A DNA stretch of 64,000 nt from Sphingorhabdus sp. Alg231-15 (GTDB lineage Bacteria > Pseudomonadota > Alphaproteobacteria > Sphingomonadales > Sphingomonadaceae). This document shows, piece after piece, positions 1 through 8,710 of this stretch. How positions within the stretch are numbered: position 1 is the stretch's first letter; the number at the start of each line of letters is the position of its first letter. A program made the position numbers and the translations under genes. The notes below the pieces were generated by a model that had not been told where the DNA came from, ran no database searches, and worked only from the letters and a program-made list of their open reading frames with translations. Location of the stretch: the NCBI RefSeq assembly GCF_900149705.1, contig NZ_LT703001.1:186001-250000 (forward strand), given 5' to 3'.

Positions 1-42
1 CTCGGCATAGCCGTGAGGCAAAGTTTGATATGAGGATTTGAA

Positions 43-1719
43 ATGCAAAAGAAATGGTTTGCCCTTGCGCTGATACCGGCGCTGGCTTTGACAGCATGTA
101 AGAAAGTGGAGAGCCCAGAAAACGGCGCACCGTTGCCAGAAGTTGCTGCGCCGGAATTGTCGCTTGATACGATGCGCGATATTACACAGGAACTTTCATC
201 TGATGCTTTTGAAGGCCGTGCTCCGGGCACAATAGGGGAAGAAAAAACCCTTGCTTTGCTGACCCAGAAATTTGCCGAAGCCGGCATCGAACCAGGCAAT
301 GGTGATAGCTGGTTTCAGGATGTCCCATTGGTCGAGATTGAGGCCAAAAACGTGTCCGATCTGACCATCAAGGGTGGCACTGGAGACATGAACTTTAAAT
401 ATGGTCCTGAGATGGTTATCACATCCTATCAAGAGCAGCCAAAAATTGAAGTTGTCGATAGCGAGTTGGTTTTTGTCGGCTACGGCATTAATGCGCCTGA
501 GCGCGAGTGGAATGACTACGAGGGTGTAGACGTCAAAGGCAAAACCGTTGTCATCCTGGTCAACGATCCTGATTTCGGTACCGAAAGCCTGGAAGGAGAA
601 TTTGGCGGGCGGGCGATGACCTATTATGGCCGCTGGACCTATAAATATGAGGAAGCAGCGCGTCAGGGCGCGGCGGCGGCCTTGATCATTCATGATACTG
701 CACCGGCGGCTTATGGCTGGAATGTGGTGGAATCGAGTTGGAGTGGTCCGCAATTCTATGCGCAGTCAGCCAATGGCGGTGCCGATCAGACGAAGGCGAA
801 TGGCTGGGTTCAAAAAGAGGTCGCTTCGAAGGTTTTTGCGAGTGCCGGTCAAGATCTGGAAGCGATGATGACCGCCGCGAAAACCAAAGATTTCAAAGCC
901 GTGCCGCTTGGCCTGACTGCTTCGATGTCCTTTGAAAATGATATTAGCAAGATGGACAGCAAAAACGTCATCGGCTTGATCAAGGGTAAGACCCGGCCCG
1001 ATGAATATGTGCTCTACACTGCGCATTGGGATCATCTGGGGCGCTGCAAGCCGGCACCAGACGGTGATGATATTTGTAACGGCGCTGTCGACAATGCGAC
1101 CGGAACCGCAGCATTGGTCGCTCTGGCTGAAGCACATGTCAAAGCAGGCGCACCGGATCGCAGTATTGTTTTTCTGGCGGTAACGGCGGAAGAATCCGGT
1201 CTGTTAGGCTCGAAATATTATGCCGAAAATCCAATCTATCCGCTCAACAAGACGGTTGGCGGTGTGAACATGGATGCCTTTGGCATGGCTGGTCCTGCGA
1301 AAAATATAGTGGTGGTTGGTAAGGGTAAATCACAGCTTGATCGTTATCTTGAAGGCGCGCTGACTGTTGACGGGCGAACTGCCGAAGCAGAGCCGACACC
1401 TGAAAAGGGCTTTTACTATCGCTCCGACCATTTCAGCTTCGCTAAGCTGGGTGTTCCGATGATCTATTTCGAAGGTGGCGAAGACCTTGTTGAAGGTGGT
1501 CGTGAAGCAGGAGAAGCGGTGAGCAAGGACTATACCGAGAACCGTTACCACGGACCAAAGGATGAGTTTAATCCGGATTGGAACTGGGACGGTGTTATGG
1601 GCGACCTGAAAGTCTATTATACGGTTGCACGGATGCTGGCGATGACGGAGGATTGGCCGAACTGGAATGACGGTGACGAATTCCGGGATATTCGTGACAA
1701 GAGCCGCGCCGGGGCCTAG
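43..1719 (+). CDS. M28 family zinc metallopeptidase, lipoprotein
   Basis: This is a predicted exported aminopeptidase-type M28 peptidase of 558 residues. The N-terminus has a lipoprotein signal (LALTAC, lipid-modified Cys19), so it should be membrane-anchored outside the cytoplasm. Residues about 140-260 look like an inserted PA-type domain. The C-terminal peptidase domain keeps the family's full ligand set: HWDH at H328, D350 in the NGAVDN motif, catalytic E383 and ligand E384 in TAEESG, D411, and H463 in SDHFSF. A GAGG-like ribosome site precedes the ATG. A second, degenerate homologue lies at 11260-12774. Family assignment is firm; the substrate is unknown. Confidence 0.93.
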   Translation: MQKKWFALALIPALALTACKKVESPENGAPLPEVAAPELSLDTMRDITQELSSDAFEGRAPGTIGEEKTLALLTQKFAEAGIEPGNGDSWFQDVPLVEIEAKNVSDLTIKGGTGDMNFKYGPEMVITSYQEQPKIEVVDSELVFVGYGINAPEREWNDYEGVDVKGKTVVILVNDPDFGTESLEGEFGGRAMTYYGRWTYKYEEAARQGAAAALIIHDTAPAAYGWNVVESSWSGPQFYAQSANGGADQTKANGWVQKEVASKVFASAGQDLEAMMTAAKTKDFKAVPLGLTASMSFENDISKMDSKNVIGLIKGKTRPDEYVLYTAHWDHLGRCKPAPDGDDICNGAVDNATGTAALVALAEAHVKAGAPDRSIVFLAVTAEESGLLGSKYYAENPIYPLNKTVGGVNMDAFGMAGPAKNIVVVGKGKSQLDRYLEGALTVDGRTAEAEPTPEKGFYYRSDHFSFAKLGVPMIYFEGGEDLVEGGREAGEAVSKDYTENRYHGPKDEFNPDWNWDGVMGDLKVYYTVARMLAMTEDWPNWNDGDEFRDIRDKSRAGA

Positions 1720-1741
1720 TCGCTAACCTTTTGGATAGACC

Positions 1742-2728
1742 ATGAGATGGCCAGCCGAATGGGAGCCGCATGAAGCAGTCTGGATTGGCTTTCCCGGCAA
1801 TCCCATAGAATGGCCCGAGCAATTGGAGGAGGCGCAGCGCGAAGTTGCCGCCTTCGCCAATGCCATTTGCGACAATGGTGATGGCGAGCAAGTTGTACTT
1901 GTGTGTCGTGATAAACAGGATGTTGATACAGCTACAGCAATGGTTGATGACCCAGTTCACATCATCAATGAGGCATTTGGTGACATCTGGTTGCGCGACA
2001 CGGGACCGATTATCACCGTTGGCAGCAATGGCCGCGAAGCGCATAATTTTGGCTTTAACGGCTGGGGTCGAAAGTTTGAGATGGCCGGCGATCAGGACAT
2101 CGGTGCGCGTCTGGCCCAATCACGGGGCCTGTATATCCGAGACCATGATTGGATCTTGGAGGGCGGTGCGATAGATGGTGATGGTCAAGGCGCTTTGGTC
2201 ACGACCGAGCAATGCGTTCTCAATAATAATCGCAACAAACAGATGAACCAGCAGCAGCTTGAATCAAGCTTGCGTGAGGCTCTGAATACCAAAAAAATAT
2301 GTTGGCTCGGCAAGGGTTTGATGGCGGACCATACCGATGGTCATGTCGATAATTTGGCCCGCTTTGTTGCTACTGGCACGGTAGCGATTCCCAAGGCCAG
2401 TGATGGCAATGATCCCAATGGAGGGATTTTCGAAGATGCGGTGCTACGGGCAGTTGCAACTGGCCTGGAGGTCGTCCGATTGCCCTCAGTCGGGAAATAT
2501 GAAATTGATGACGCTGTTGCACCGGCAAGCTATATGAATTTCTATATCGGCAACACGGTTGTTGCAGTTCCCCAATATGACGCTGTTAATGATGATCGAG
2601 CAGTAGAGGCGATCGCAGCCCTGTTTCCGGAACACAAGGTTGTGGGCCTCTCCAGTACCGCATTGCTGAATGGTGGTGGAAGCTTTCACTGCATCTCCCA
2701 GCAAATCCCAGTAGCCCAGATTTTGTAA
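1742..2728 (+). CDS. aguA: agmatine deiminase
   Basis: This enzyme hydrolyses agmatine to N-carbamoylputrescine and ammonia, the first step of the arginine-decarboxylase route to putrescine. The 328-residue length is a little short but within the range of bacterial agmatine deiminases of the porphyromonas-type guanidino-group modifying family. Visible motifs are the N-terminal PAEWEPHEAVW, the DIWLRDTGP segment, the EGGAID glycine/aspartate loop, a DGHVDN segment, and the nucleophile Cys317 in NGGGSFHC close to the C-terminus. It starts 22 bases after the M28 peptidase. The enzyme for the next step, aguB, is 3.8 kb downstream on the same strand. Confidence 0.95.
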   Translation: MRWPAEWEPHEAVWIGFPGNPIEWPEQLEEAQREVAAFANAICDNGDGEQVVLVCRDKQDVDTATAMVDDPVHIINEAFGDIWLRDTGPIITVGSNGREAHNFGFNGWGRKFEMAGDQDIGARLAQSRGLYIRDHDWILEGGAIDGDGQGALVTTEQCVLNNNRNKQMNQQQLESSLREALNTKKICWLGKGLMADHTDGHVDNLARFVATGTVAIPKASDGNDPNGGIFEDAVLRAVATGLEVVRLPSVGKYEIDDAVAPASYMNFYIGNTVVAVPQYDAVNDDRAVEAIAALFPEHKVVGLSSTALLNGGGSFHCISQQIPVAQIL

Positions 2729-2803
2729 CTTCTGCCGTGATCGGTCGAACTATGCTTGAGGGGAGCAAAATGCTATCCTGATTAAATTGTTTAGGGGATA
2801 GTA

Positions 2804-4324
2804 ATGGCTGACGGAATTTTGAGTGTTTTGAGCACGCTCACCTATATATTGGTTTTCTTGCTAGGTCTTGGGTTGGCTAGCGTGATTGTGCTATTCTTCG
2901 TTGATATTACGCAGAAGCAAGATGCTGTACGCCGCAACTACCCGGTCATCGGTCGCTTCCGCCATTTGTTCAGCAGCTTGGGTGAATTTTTCAGACAATA
3001 TTTTTTCGCAATGGATCGCGAGGAAATGCCTTTTAACCGGGCAGAACGGGAATGGGTCGGACGCGCGGCGAAGGGGAAAGGCAATACCATCGCCTTTGGA
3101 TCGACCAAGAATCTTGATCCAGCCGGAACACCGATTTTCGTTAACTGCCCGTTTCCGACGCTGGAAAAAGATGCCGCTGAAACCGCGACATGCACATTGG
3201 GCCCTTTTTGTGAAAAGCCCTTTGAAGCCAAGTCGCTATTCAACATTTCGGCAATGAGCTTTGGAGCCTTGTCGGTTCCCGCCGTTCGGGCATTGTCGCA
3301 TGGTGCGAAAATGGCGGGATGCTGGATGAATACTGGCGAAGGTGGACTGTCTCCCTATCATCTGGAAGGGGGCTGCGACATTGTCTTCCAAATTGGTACG
3401 GCCAAATATGGGATCCGGAATGACGATGGCAGCCTGAATGATGACAAACTGCGCGCTGTGGCGGATCATGAGCAAGTGCGGATGTTTGAAATAAAAATGT
3501 CTCAGGGCGCAAAGCCGGGCAAGGGTGGTATACTGCCGGGCGAGAAGGTTACCGATGTTATCGCCAAGGTACGCGGTATTCCCGAAGGCCAAGCCTCGAT
3601 TTCCCCCAATCGGCATCCTGAAATCAACAATGTCCACGATATGCTCGATTTTATCGATAATGTTCGCAAAGTTACCGGCAAGCCGACTGGTATCAAAGCC
3701 GTGGTCGGTGCTTATGGCTGGCTGGAAGTCCTTTGCCAGGAGATCCATCGTCGCGGCATAGAAAGCGCACCGGATTTCTTCACTCTTGATGGCGGTGATG
3801 GCGGGACCGGTGCCGCACCCATGCCGCTGATGGATAATGTTGGCCTGCAGCTTGATGAAAGCTTGCCGATGCTGTCGGACATTTTGCACAAATATGGATT
3901 GAGAGAGCGCGTGCGCATTATTGCTTCAGGCAAGCGGATTACGCCAAGCGAAGTCGCTTGGGCGCTTTGTGCCGGTGCAGATTTTGTCAATAGCGCGCGC
4001 GGTTTCATGTTCTCTCTGGGCTGTATTCAAGCGATGAAGTGCAACAAAAATACTTGCCCCACTGGTATCACCACTCATGATCCTCGCCTGCAACGCGGGC
4101 TTGACCCAACGGATAAGAAGGTCAAGGTGGCGAACTATTGTAAAAGCGTTGTCCATGAGGTTGAAGTGCTGGCCCATAGCTGCGGCGTTGATGAGCCCCG
4201 ACAACTAAGCCGCAAACATGTTCGCATCGTCCAAGATACTGGCAAATCCATTCCTCTGAATGAACTTTATCCCCGGCCAGAAGTTGCGACGGAATTCAAG
4301 ATGATAGAAGATGTCTCTGGATAA
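2804..4324 (+). CDS. FMN-binding glutamate synthase family protein
   Basis: This 506-residue protein corresponds to the FMN/iron-sulfur synthase domain of glutamate synthase without the glutaminase domain. An N-terminal membrane segment (about residues 8-32) is followed by the TIM-barrel core. It carries GGDGGTGAAPMPLMDN, typical of the 2-oxoglutarate/FMN site, and a cysteine cluster (CIQAMKCNKNTCPTG) matching the 3Fe-4S ligands. Stand-alone members may act as ferredoxin-linked or amidotransferase-independent enzymes, and the true reaction is not established. It sits between the two agmatine-pathway genes, which may be chance or may link ammonia released by AguA to amino-acid metabolism (inference). 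Confidence 0.9.
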   Translation: MADGILSVLSTLTYILVFLLGLGLASVIVLFFVDITQKQDAVRRNYPVIGRFRHLFSSLGEFFRQYFFAMDREEMPFNRAEREWVGRAAKGKGNTIAFGSTKNLDPAGTPIFVNCPFPTLEKDAAETATCTLGPFCEKPFEAKSLFNISAMSFGALSVPAVRALSHGAKMAGCWMNTGEGGLSPYHLEGGCDIVFQIGTAKYGIRNDDGSLNDDKLRAVADHEQVRMFEIKMSQGAKPGKGGILPGEKVTDVIAKVRGIPEGQASISPNRHPEINNVHDMLDFIDNVRKVTGKPTGIKAVVGAYGWLEVLCQEIHRRGIESAPDFFTLDGGDGGTGAAPMPLMDNVGLQLDESLPMLSDILHKYGLRERVRIIASGKRITPSEVAWALCAGADFVNSARGFMFSLGCIQAMKCNKNTCPTGITTHDPRLQRGLDPTDKKVKVANYCKSVVHEVEVLAHSCGVDEPRQLSRKHVRIVQDTGKSIPLNELYPRPEVATEFKMIEDVSG

Positions 4325-4399
4325 ACTGCTTTGCATCACCGTGCAGCTGATTTATGTTCGATATCAGAGAGATATTCCCCAACTGAAAGGTCTGAATGA

Positions 4400-5260
4400 A
4401 TGACTAAGAAGTTCCTATTCGCCAGCGTCGCGACAGCATTGTTGGCAACCGCAGGCGTTCCTGCGCTGGCAAAAGATCAAGCAAAAGACGGCGCGATGCA
4501 TAGTGACGCCAATCTGGCAGCCGTGATCAACCATGATCGGCGCAAGGATGACAAGGCCCGTGATGTTTATCGCAACCCTTCTGAAACTCTGGCATTTTTC
4601 CAGGTTAAACCGACACATATAGTAGCGGAATATGGCCCAGGCGGAGGATGGTATACGCGGATATTGCTGCCCTATCTGAGCGGCAGTGGAAAATATGTCG
4701 CTGTCAACGGAAACAGTGACAGCATCAACTTTACCAGCCGGGCCCGGGAAGGGCGCTCCAAAAGCTGGCCCGAGCGCTTTCCGGATGCGGCATCAGGATG
4801 GACGGGTGTGCCAGCTGACCAGATTGCCGCATATGAAAGCGATGAAGTACCCGAAGAGATGAAGGGCAAAATTGATCGTATTCTGATATTCCGTTCTATG
4901 CATGGTATGCTCAATGGCGCTCGTTCCGATTCCGAATTACAGGCGCTACGATCAATATTGGCGGATGATGGCATGATCGGTATCGTCCAGCACCGCGCCA
5001 ATGAAGACGCTACCTATGCGACGTCGAAGGGCACAAAAGGCTATTTGAAGCAGAGTTCGATCATCGCCCTGTTTGAGCTTAACGGTTTTGAACTGGTAGA
5101 TTCGTCCGAAATCAACGCCAATCCAAAAGACACCAAAGATTACGAAAAAGGCGTCTGGACCCTGCCACCTGTTCTGACCAATAAGGATCAAGACAGAGCC
5201 AAATATCAGGCCATTGGTGAGTCTGACCGTATGACCTTGTTATTCAAGAAACGGCCTTAA
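4400..5260 (+). CDS. exported class I methyltransferase-fold protein (copy 1)
   Basis: The 286-residue product begins with a clear Sec signal peptide (about residues 1-24, ending ALA-KD). The mature part resembles a class I SAM-dependent methyltransferase, with a motif-I-like VAEYGPGGGWYTRIL near residue 75. The family occurs widely in alphaproteobacteria as a predicted methyltransferase. The signal peptide puts it outside the cytoplasm, where no SAM supply is known, so the activity is doubtful. It is a tandem paralogue of the next gene, and the C-terminal GESDRMTLLFKK is nearly the same in both. Confidence 0.85.
   Translation: MTKKFLFASVATALLATAGVPALAKDQAKDGAMHSDANLAAVINHDRRKDDKARDVYRNPSETLAFFQVKPTHIVAEYGPGGGWYTRILLPYLSGSGKYVAVNGNSDSINFTSRAREGRSKSWPERFPDAASGWTGVPADQIAAYESDEVPEEMKGKIDRILIFRSMHGMLNGARSDSELQALRSILADDGMIGIVQHRANEDATYATSKGTKGYLKQSSIIALFELNGFELVDSSEINANPKDTKDYEKGVWTLPPVLTNKDQDRAKYQAIGESDRMTLLFKKRP
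5108..5133 (+). repeat. 26-base direct repeat, copy in first methyltransferase gene
   Basis: Positions 5108-5133 are identical to 6031-6056 in the tandem paralogue; both encode the EINANPKDT segment. The flanking codons differ. A perfect match this long between otherwise diverged copies suggests strong codon-level constraint or local gene conversion, and it could support deletion between the copies. Confidence 0.9.
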
Positions 5261-5325
5261 TTTTTGCAGGGAGACGACTGAAACAGTCGCTCCGGCTATC
5301 AACCGACTTCCGAACGAGAGGAAAA

Positions 5326-6183
5326 ATGATGAAAAAGAAATTGATCATGATAGGCACTATGACGGCTTTGGGATCGCTTGCACTTATGCCCGCTTCCGCA
5401 AATCATCACGCCAAAGAAGGTGTGTCGCACGAAACCAACCTGGGTGCTGTCATCGCCCATGAGCGGCGCGCAGAGGACAAGGCACGTGATAAATATCGGC
5501 ATCCGGCTGAGACCGTCAGTTTCTTTGGTATCCAGCCCAGTCACACGGTTGTTGAATATGTTCCTGGCGGCGGTTGGTACTCCCGGGTATTGGCGCCTTA
5601 TGTTGCTGAAAAAGGCAAGTTTATCGGCCTGACATTCGCGCCCGACCCTTTGCCTTTCGGCGATGAAGCCAAGGAACGTATTCGCGGCTTCCCTGCCAAG
5701 TTTCCTAATGATGTGGCCGATTGGACGGGCATGCCAGCTGCGAAATTTTCCGCCTATACAACGGACAAAGTGCCGGAAGAAGCCAATGGTACTGCGGATT
5801 TTGTAATAATTCCGCGGATGATGCACAATTTGATGCGCTGGAATCTGGCAGATAGCGAGATCAAGGTGATGCGCAATATGCTGAAAGATGGCGGCATGGT
5901 TGGTATCATTCAGCATCGCGCGAAGGACAGCACGCCGTTTAGCTATGCCGATGGCAACAAAGGCTATTTGCGTACGGATACGGTGGTGAAGTTTATGGAA
6001 GCGCATGGCTTTGAATTGGTCAAACAATCGGAAATCAACGCCAATCCAAAAGACACTGCGGACTATCCTAAAGGTGTCTGGACCCTGCCGCCACGCTATG
6101 CCGAGGGCGATACGGACAAAGCCAGATTTACTGAGATCGGTGAATCGGACCGCATGACATTGTTGTTCAAAAAGCTGCCATGA
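5326..6183 (+). CDS. exported class I methyltransferase-fold protein (copy 2)
   Basis: This 285-residue tandem paralogue of the preceding gene has its own signal peptide (MKKKLIMIG... ending ASANHH). The core is aligned throughout, including HERRAEDKARDKYRHP near the mature N-terminus and EINANPKDT near the C-terminus. The motif-I segment reads VVEYVPGGGWYSRVL, so the first glycine of the usual E/DxGxGxG pattern is Val, unlike copy 1. A GAGAGG ribosome site lies just upstream of a double ATG. Function is unproven; the pair may have diverged roles. Confidence 0.85.
   Translation: MMKKKLIMIGTMTALGSLALMPASANHHAKEGVSHETNLGAVIAHERRAEDKARDKYRHPAETVSFFGIQPSHTVVEYVPGGGWYSRVLAPYVAEKGKFIGLTFAPDPLPFGDEAKERIRGFPAKFPNDVADWTGMPAAKFSAYTTDKVPEEANGTADFVIIPRMMHNLMRWNLADSEIKVMRNMLKDGGMVGIIQHRAKDSTPFSYADGNKGYLRTDTVVKFMEAHGFELVKQSEINANPKDTADYPKGVWTLPPRYAEGDTDKARFTEIGESDRMTLLFKKLP
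6031..6056 (+). repeat. 26-base direct repeat, copy in second methyltransferase gene
   Basis: This is the partner of the identical 26 bases at 5108-5133, in the same orientation and 923 bases away. Confidence 0.9.
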
Positions 6184-6197
6184 CGTCATGTTGATAT

Positions 6198-6548
6198 ATG
6201 GGTGAGTTTGCGGTCCGGGCGATAGTTTCGGGGGTGATTGTTGCCATTGTTGCAATCATCGCCCGCCGCTATCCGGCCATGGGTGCGCTAATCGCGTCAC
6301 TGCCACTAATCTCCATCTTGGCGATGATCTGGTTGTGGCGCGATACCGGCGATACGGAATTGCTAGCCGGACATGTGCAGGCAACGTTCTTCTACGTTAT
6401 TCCTAGTCTGCCGATGTTTCTCATCATCCCGGTCATGTTGCGACAGGGGATCAACTTCTGGGCGTCGCTGTCAGCGGGTATTTTGGTCACGATTATCCTC
6501 TATTTAGCGACAATTCCGATTGCAGCCCGTTTCGGCATCAAGCTATGA
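6198..6548 (+). CDS. DUF3147 family small membrane protein
   Basis: This 116-residue protein is almost entirely hydrophobic, with about four membrane segments (near residues 6-22, 27-46, 63-82 and 88-110). It matches the DUF3147 type of inner-membrane protein. There is a charged loop WLWRDTGDTELL between segments 2 and 3. It follows the methyltransferase pair by 14 bases and its stop is 7 bases before aguB, so co-transcription is likely. No function is known. Confidence 0.8.
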   Translation: MGEFAVRAIVSGVIVAIVAIIARRYPAMGALIASLPLISILAMIWLWRDTGDTELLAGHVQATFFYVIPSLPMFLIIPVMLRQGINFWASLSAGILVTIILYLATIPIAARFGIKL

Positions 6549-6555
6549 GCGCGTC

Positions 6556-7407
6556 ATGACACAGAATATCACGGTTGCCGCTTTGCAATTGGCCCTAAAC
6601 GGCAACGAAGTAGAAAATATCGAGGCGGTGAGCGCGCATGTGGCCGAAGCGGCAGAGCAGGGCGCACAGATTATATTGCCACCGGAACTGTTTGCCGGTC
6701 CGTATTTTTGCAAGACCGAAGATGAAGCATTATTTGCGCTGGCAAAACCAACACAAGACAGCGCGCCCGTTAAAGCCATGCAAAAGCTTGCAAAGCAATT
6801 GGGAGTAGCGATCCCCGCAAGCTTCTTTGAGCGCGAAGGACCACATCATTATAACAGCGTCGCGATGATCGATCCGAACGGGGAGATCATGGGTGTATAT
6901 CGCAAGAGCCATATTCCCGACGGGCCGGGCTATGAGGAAAAATTCTATTTCCGCCCCGGCAATAGCGGTTTCAAGACCTGGGATGTCTTTGGAACCACCA
7001 TCGGTGTCGGTATATGCTGGGACCAATGGTATCCTGAAACAGCACGGGCAATGGCATTGTTGGGAGCAGAAGTCCTGTTTTACCCAACCGCGATTGGTTC
7101 AGAACCTTATGACGCCGGCCTTGACACCAGCCGGATGTGGCGGCGCGCGATGCAGGGACACGCCGTTAGCAATTGCATGCCAGTGGTTGCGAGCAATCGC
7201 ATTGGGGAGGAAGATGGGCAGAGCTTCTATGGTCATAGCTTCATCGCCAATGAATGGGGTGATCTGGTGCTGGAATATGGTGCTGAAGATAGCGGAGTCC
7301 TTGTCGCGACCTTTAATCTGGAACAGGCGCGCAAGCACCGGGCAGGTATGGGTTTTTTCAGGGATCGGCGACCAGAGCTATACGGGCGCTTGGTTGAGGA
7401 TTGTTAA
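6556..7407 (+). CDS. aguB: N-carbamoylputrescine amidase
   Basis: This nitrilase-superfamily enzyme converts N-carbamoylputrescine to putrescine, CO2 and ammonia, completing the pathway begun by aguA at 1742. From the ATG at 6556 it is 283 residues. The catalytic triad is visible: E44 in LPPELFAGPYF, K117 in YRKSHIPDGPGY, and C154 in GVGICWDQWYPE. The FRPGNSGFKTW segment is typical of this subfamily. The open frame extends 12 codons further upstream, but that would overlap the preceding gene; the chosen start gives the usual MTQNITVAALQ N-terminus. Confidence 0.95.
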   Translation: MTQNITVAALQLALNGNEVENIEAVSAHVAEAAEQGAQIILPPELFAGPYFCKTEDEALFALAKPTQDSAPVKAMQKLAKQLGVAIPASFFEREGPHHYNSVAMIDPNGEIMGVYRKSHIPDGPGYEEKFYFRPGNSGFKTWDVFGTTIGVGICWDQWYPETARAMALLGAEVLFYPTAIGSEPYDAGLDTSRMWRRAMQGHAVSNCMPVVASNRIGEEDGQSFYGHSFIANEWGDLVLEYGAEDSGVLVATFNLEQARKHRAGMGFFRDRRPELYGRLVEDC

Positions 7408-8054
7408 CGACGCGCCAAGGTTGTCCGAAATACCTCTTCAAACATCGCGGCCGTCAGTCGCTTCGTGTTCACATTATACCGGCTGCAATGATAGCTATCG
7501 ATCAAGATCCGGCCATCGGGTAATCGATGCTCCGCGCCATGCGCGAACTTATGGTCTGCCAACCTGCCGCCGGTCATTCTGACTACGCTGTCATGTGCAA
7601 TTTTCCCTAGGGCCAGGATAACTTTCAAGTTGGGCAAGCCATCAAGAGCCTTGATGAGATAGGGGCGGCAATTGTTAATCTCCACACCATTGGGTTTGTT
7701 CTCTGGCGGCAGGCATTTGACTGCATTGAGGATCATCGCACCATTCAGGGTCACACCATCATCCGCGCGAGATTGAAACTTGCCGTTGGAGAGACCAACA
7801 TTGTCCAACGTTGCGAAAAGCAGGTCGCCGGATGCGTCGCCGGTAAATGGTCTGCCGGTCCGGTTTGCACCTTCCTTGCCGGGTGCAAGTCCGACAATCG
7901 CGAGCCATGCATTGGGATCACCGAAGGCAGGAACCGGGGCGTTCCACCAATCGCCATGTTCTTTGCGGAGTGACTTGCGCAAACCGACTAAGCGCGGACA
8001 GCGGCGACAGTCTTTCGGTGCTTCGGCAAAAGGAAGGGGGCTATGATCGCTCAT
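7404..8054 (-). CDS. family 5 uracil-DNA glycosylase (UDGb type)
   Basis: This base-excision repair enzyme removes uracil and possibly other deaminated bases from DNA. The 216-residue sequence has an N-terminal CRRCPRLVGLR cysteine pair of the 4Fe-4S cluster, the active-site motif GLAPGKEGANRTGRPFTGD, characteristic of family 5, and the C-terminal HCSRYNVNTKRLT motif. The usual proline after this His is Cys here. Family 5 enzymes lack the polar catalytic residue of family 1 in motif 1, as seen here. Its stop codon overlaps that of aguB (TTAA at 7404-7407), so the two genes converge with no space between them. Confidence 0.9.
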   Translation of the reverse strand: MSDHSPLPFAEAPKDCRRCPRLVGLRKSLRKEHGDWWNAPVPAFGDPNAWLAIVGLAPGKEGANRTGRPFTGDASGDLLFATLDNVGLSNGKFQSRADDGVTLNGAMILNAVKCLPPENKPNGVEINNCRPYLIKALDGLPNLKVILALGKIAHDSVVRMTGGRLADHKFAHGAEHRLPDGRILIDSYHCSRYNVNTKRLTAAMFEEVFRTTLARR

Positions 8055-8105
8055 AACCCCCGCCTAAGATTATTTGGACATCGCGTCCAGTAAAGGACTG
8101 AAAAA

Positions 8106-8471
8106 TCAGTCTTTCAACTCAGCCGGTACAATGCCGCCATTGGCCGCAATTTCCGACATAACGCGCTTGTGCAGAGCGATATTATCTTCGGCCGATCCGC
8201 TATAGCTGGCGTTGCCTAATTCCTGCGCCAGGGCCTTCCGGTTTTCATAGCTCGCATCAATTTGGACCAGTTTCATTAGATCCACTATCGACGTGCGCCA
8301 GTTTAGCTTGTCTGATCCGGGGATATTGTCGAGCCTTGCGGTGACATCGACCTCGGTAATGGCTGCGCGTGCCGCTGGTGCTGCTTCGGCTGCCGGAGCT
8401 GCTGCTTCCGGTTCAGCGGCTTTTGCTTCGCCGCCGAAAATGGCGCTTTTGATTTTTCCAAATATGCTCAT
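8106..8471 (-). CDS. DUF3597 domain protein
   Basis: The 121-residue cytosolic protein starts MSIFGKIKSAIFGG. An Ala/Glu/Pro-rich linker (about residues 17-38) follows, then the DUF3597 domain, with LNWRTSIVDLMKLVQIDASYENRKALAQEL as the recognisable core. The ATG at 8471 was chosen because GAGGAG (8482-8487 on the minus strand) is correctly spaced before it; the longer frame reaches 8540. No enzymatic residues are obvious. It is divergent from the DUF937 gene at 8711, and both may belong to a stress-type set (inference). Confidence 0.82.
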   Translation of the reverse strand: MSIFGKIKSAIFGGEAKAAEPEAAAPAAEAAPAARAAITEVDVTARLDNIPGSDKLNWRTSIVDLMKLVQIDASYENRKALAQELGNASYSGSAEDNIALHKRVMSEIAANGGIVPAELKD

Positions 8472-8710
8472 GATTATGCTCCTCTTTGATTCCTCAGGGA
8501 TATTTTTGTTTGCCCTTGAGACCGTTCTTCGGAGTTCCATTGCGTAGAGTCAAATGCCGCATGGTGTTTTTTTGCCGATCAATGGTGTACTAGAGTGTAA
8601 ATACTCGTAAACCTTTGCAACTCATGCGTTTTGGGTAAGAAAACATGCTAATGAGGGGTTTAAATCGACAGAATCAATAATGACCCCTGCGGGGCTTAAG
8701 GAGACCGGAA

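Noticed and set aside
5299-6255. Long minus-strand ORF opposite the second methyltransferase-fold gene
   Set aside because: It is the complement of a gene with a clear signal peptide and homology to its neighbour. No start signal or family match on the minus strand.
8683-8694. Small CCCC-TGC-GGGG hairpin before the DUF937 gene
   Set aside because: Only four base pairs, with no T run or link to a known leader.
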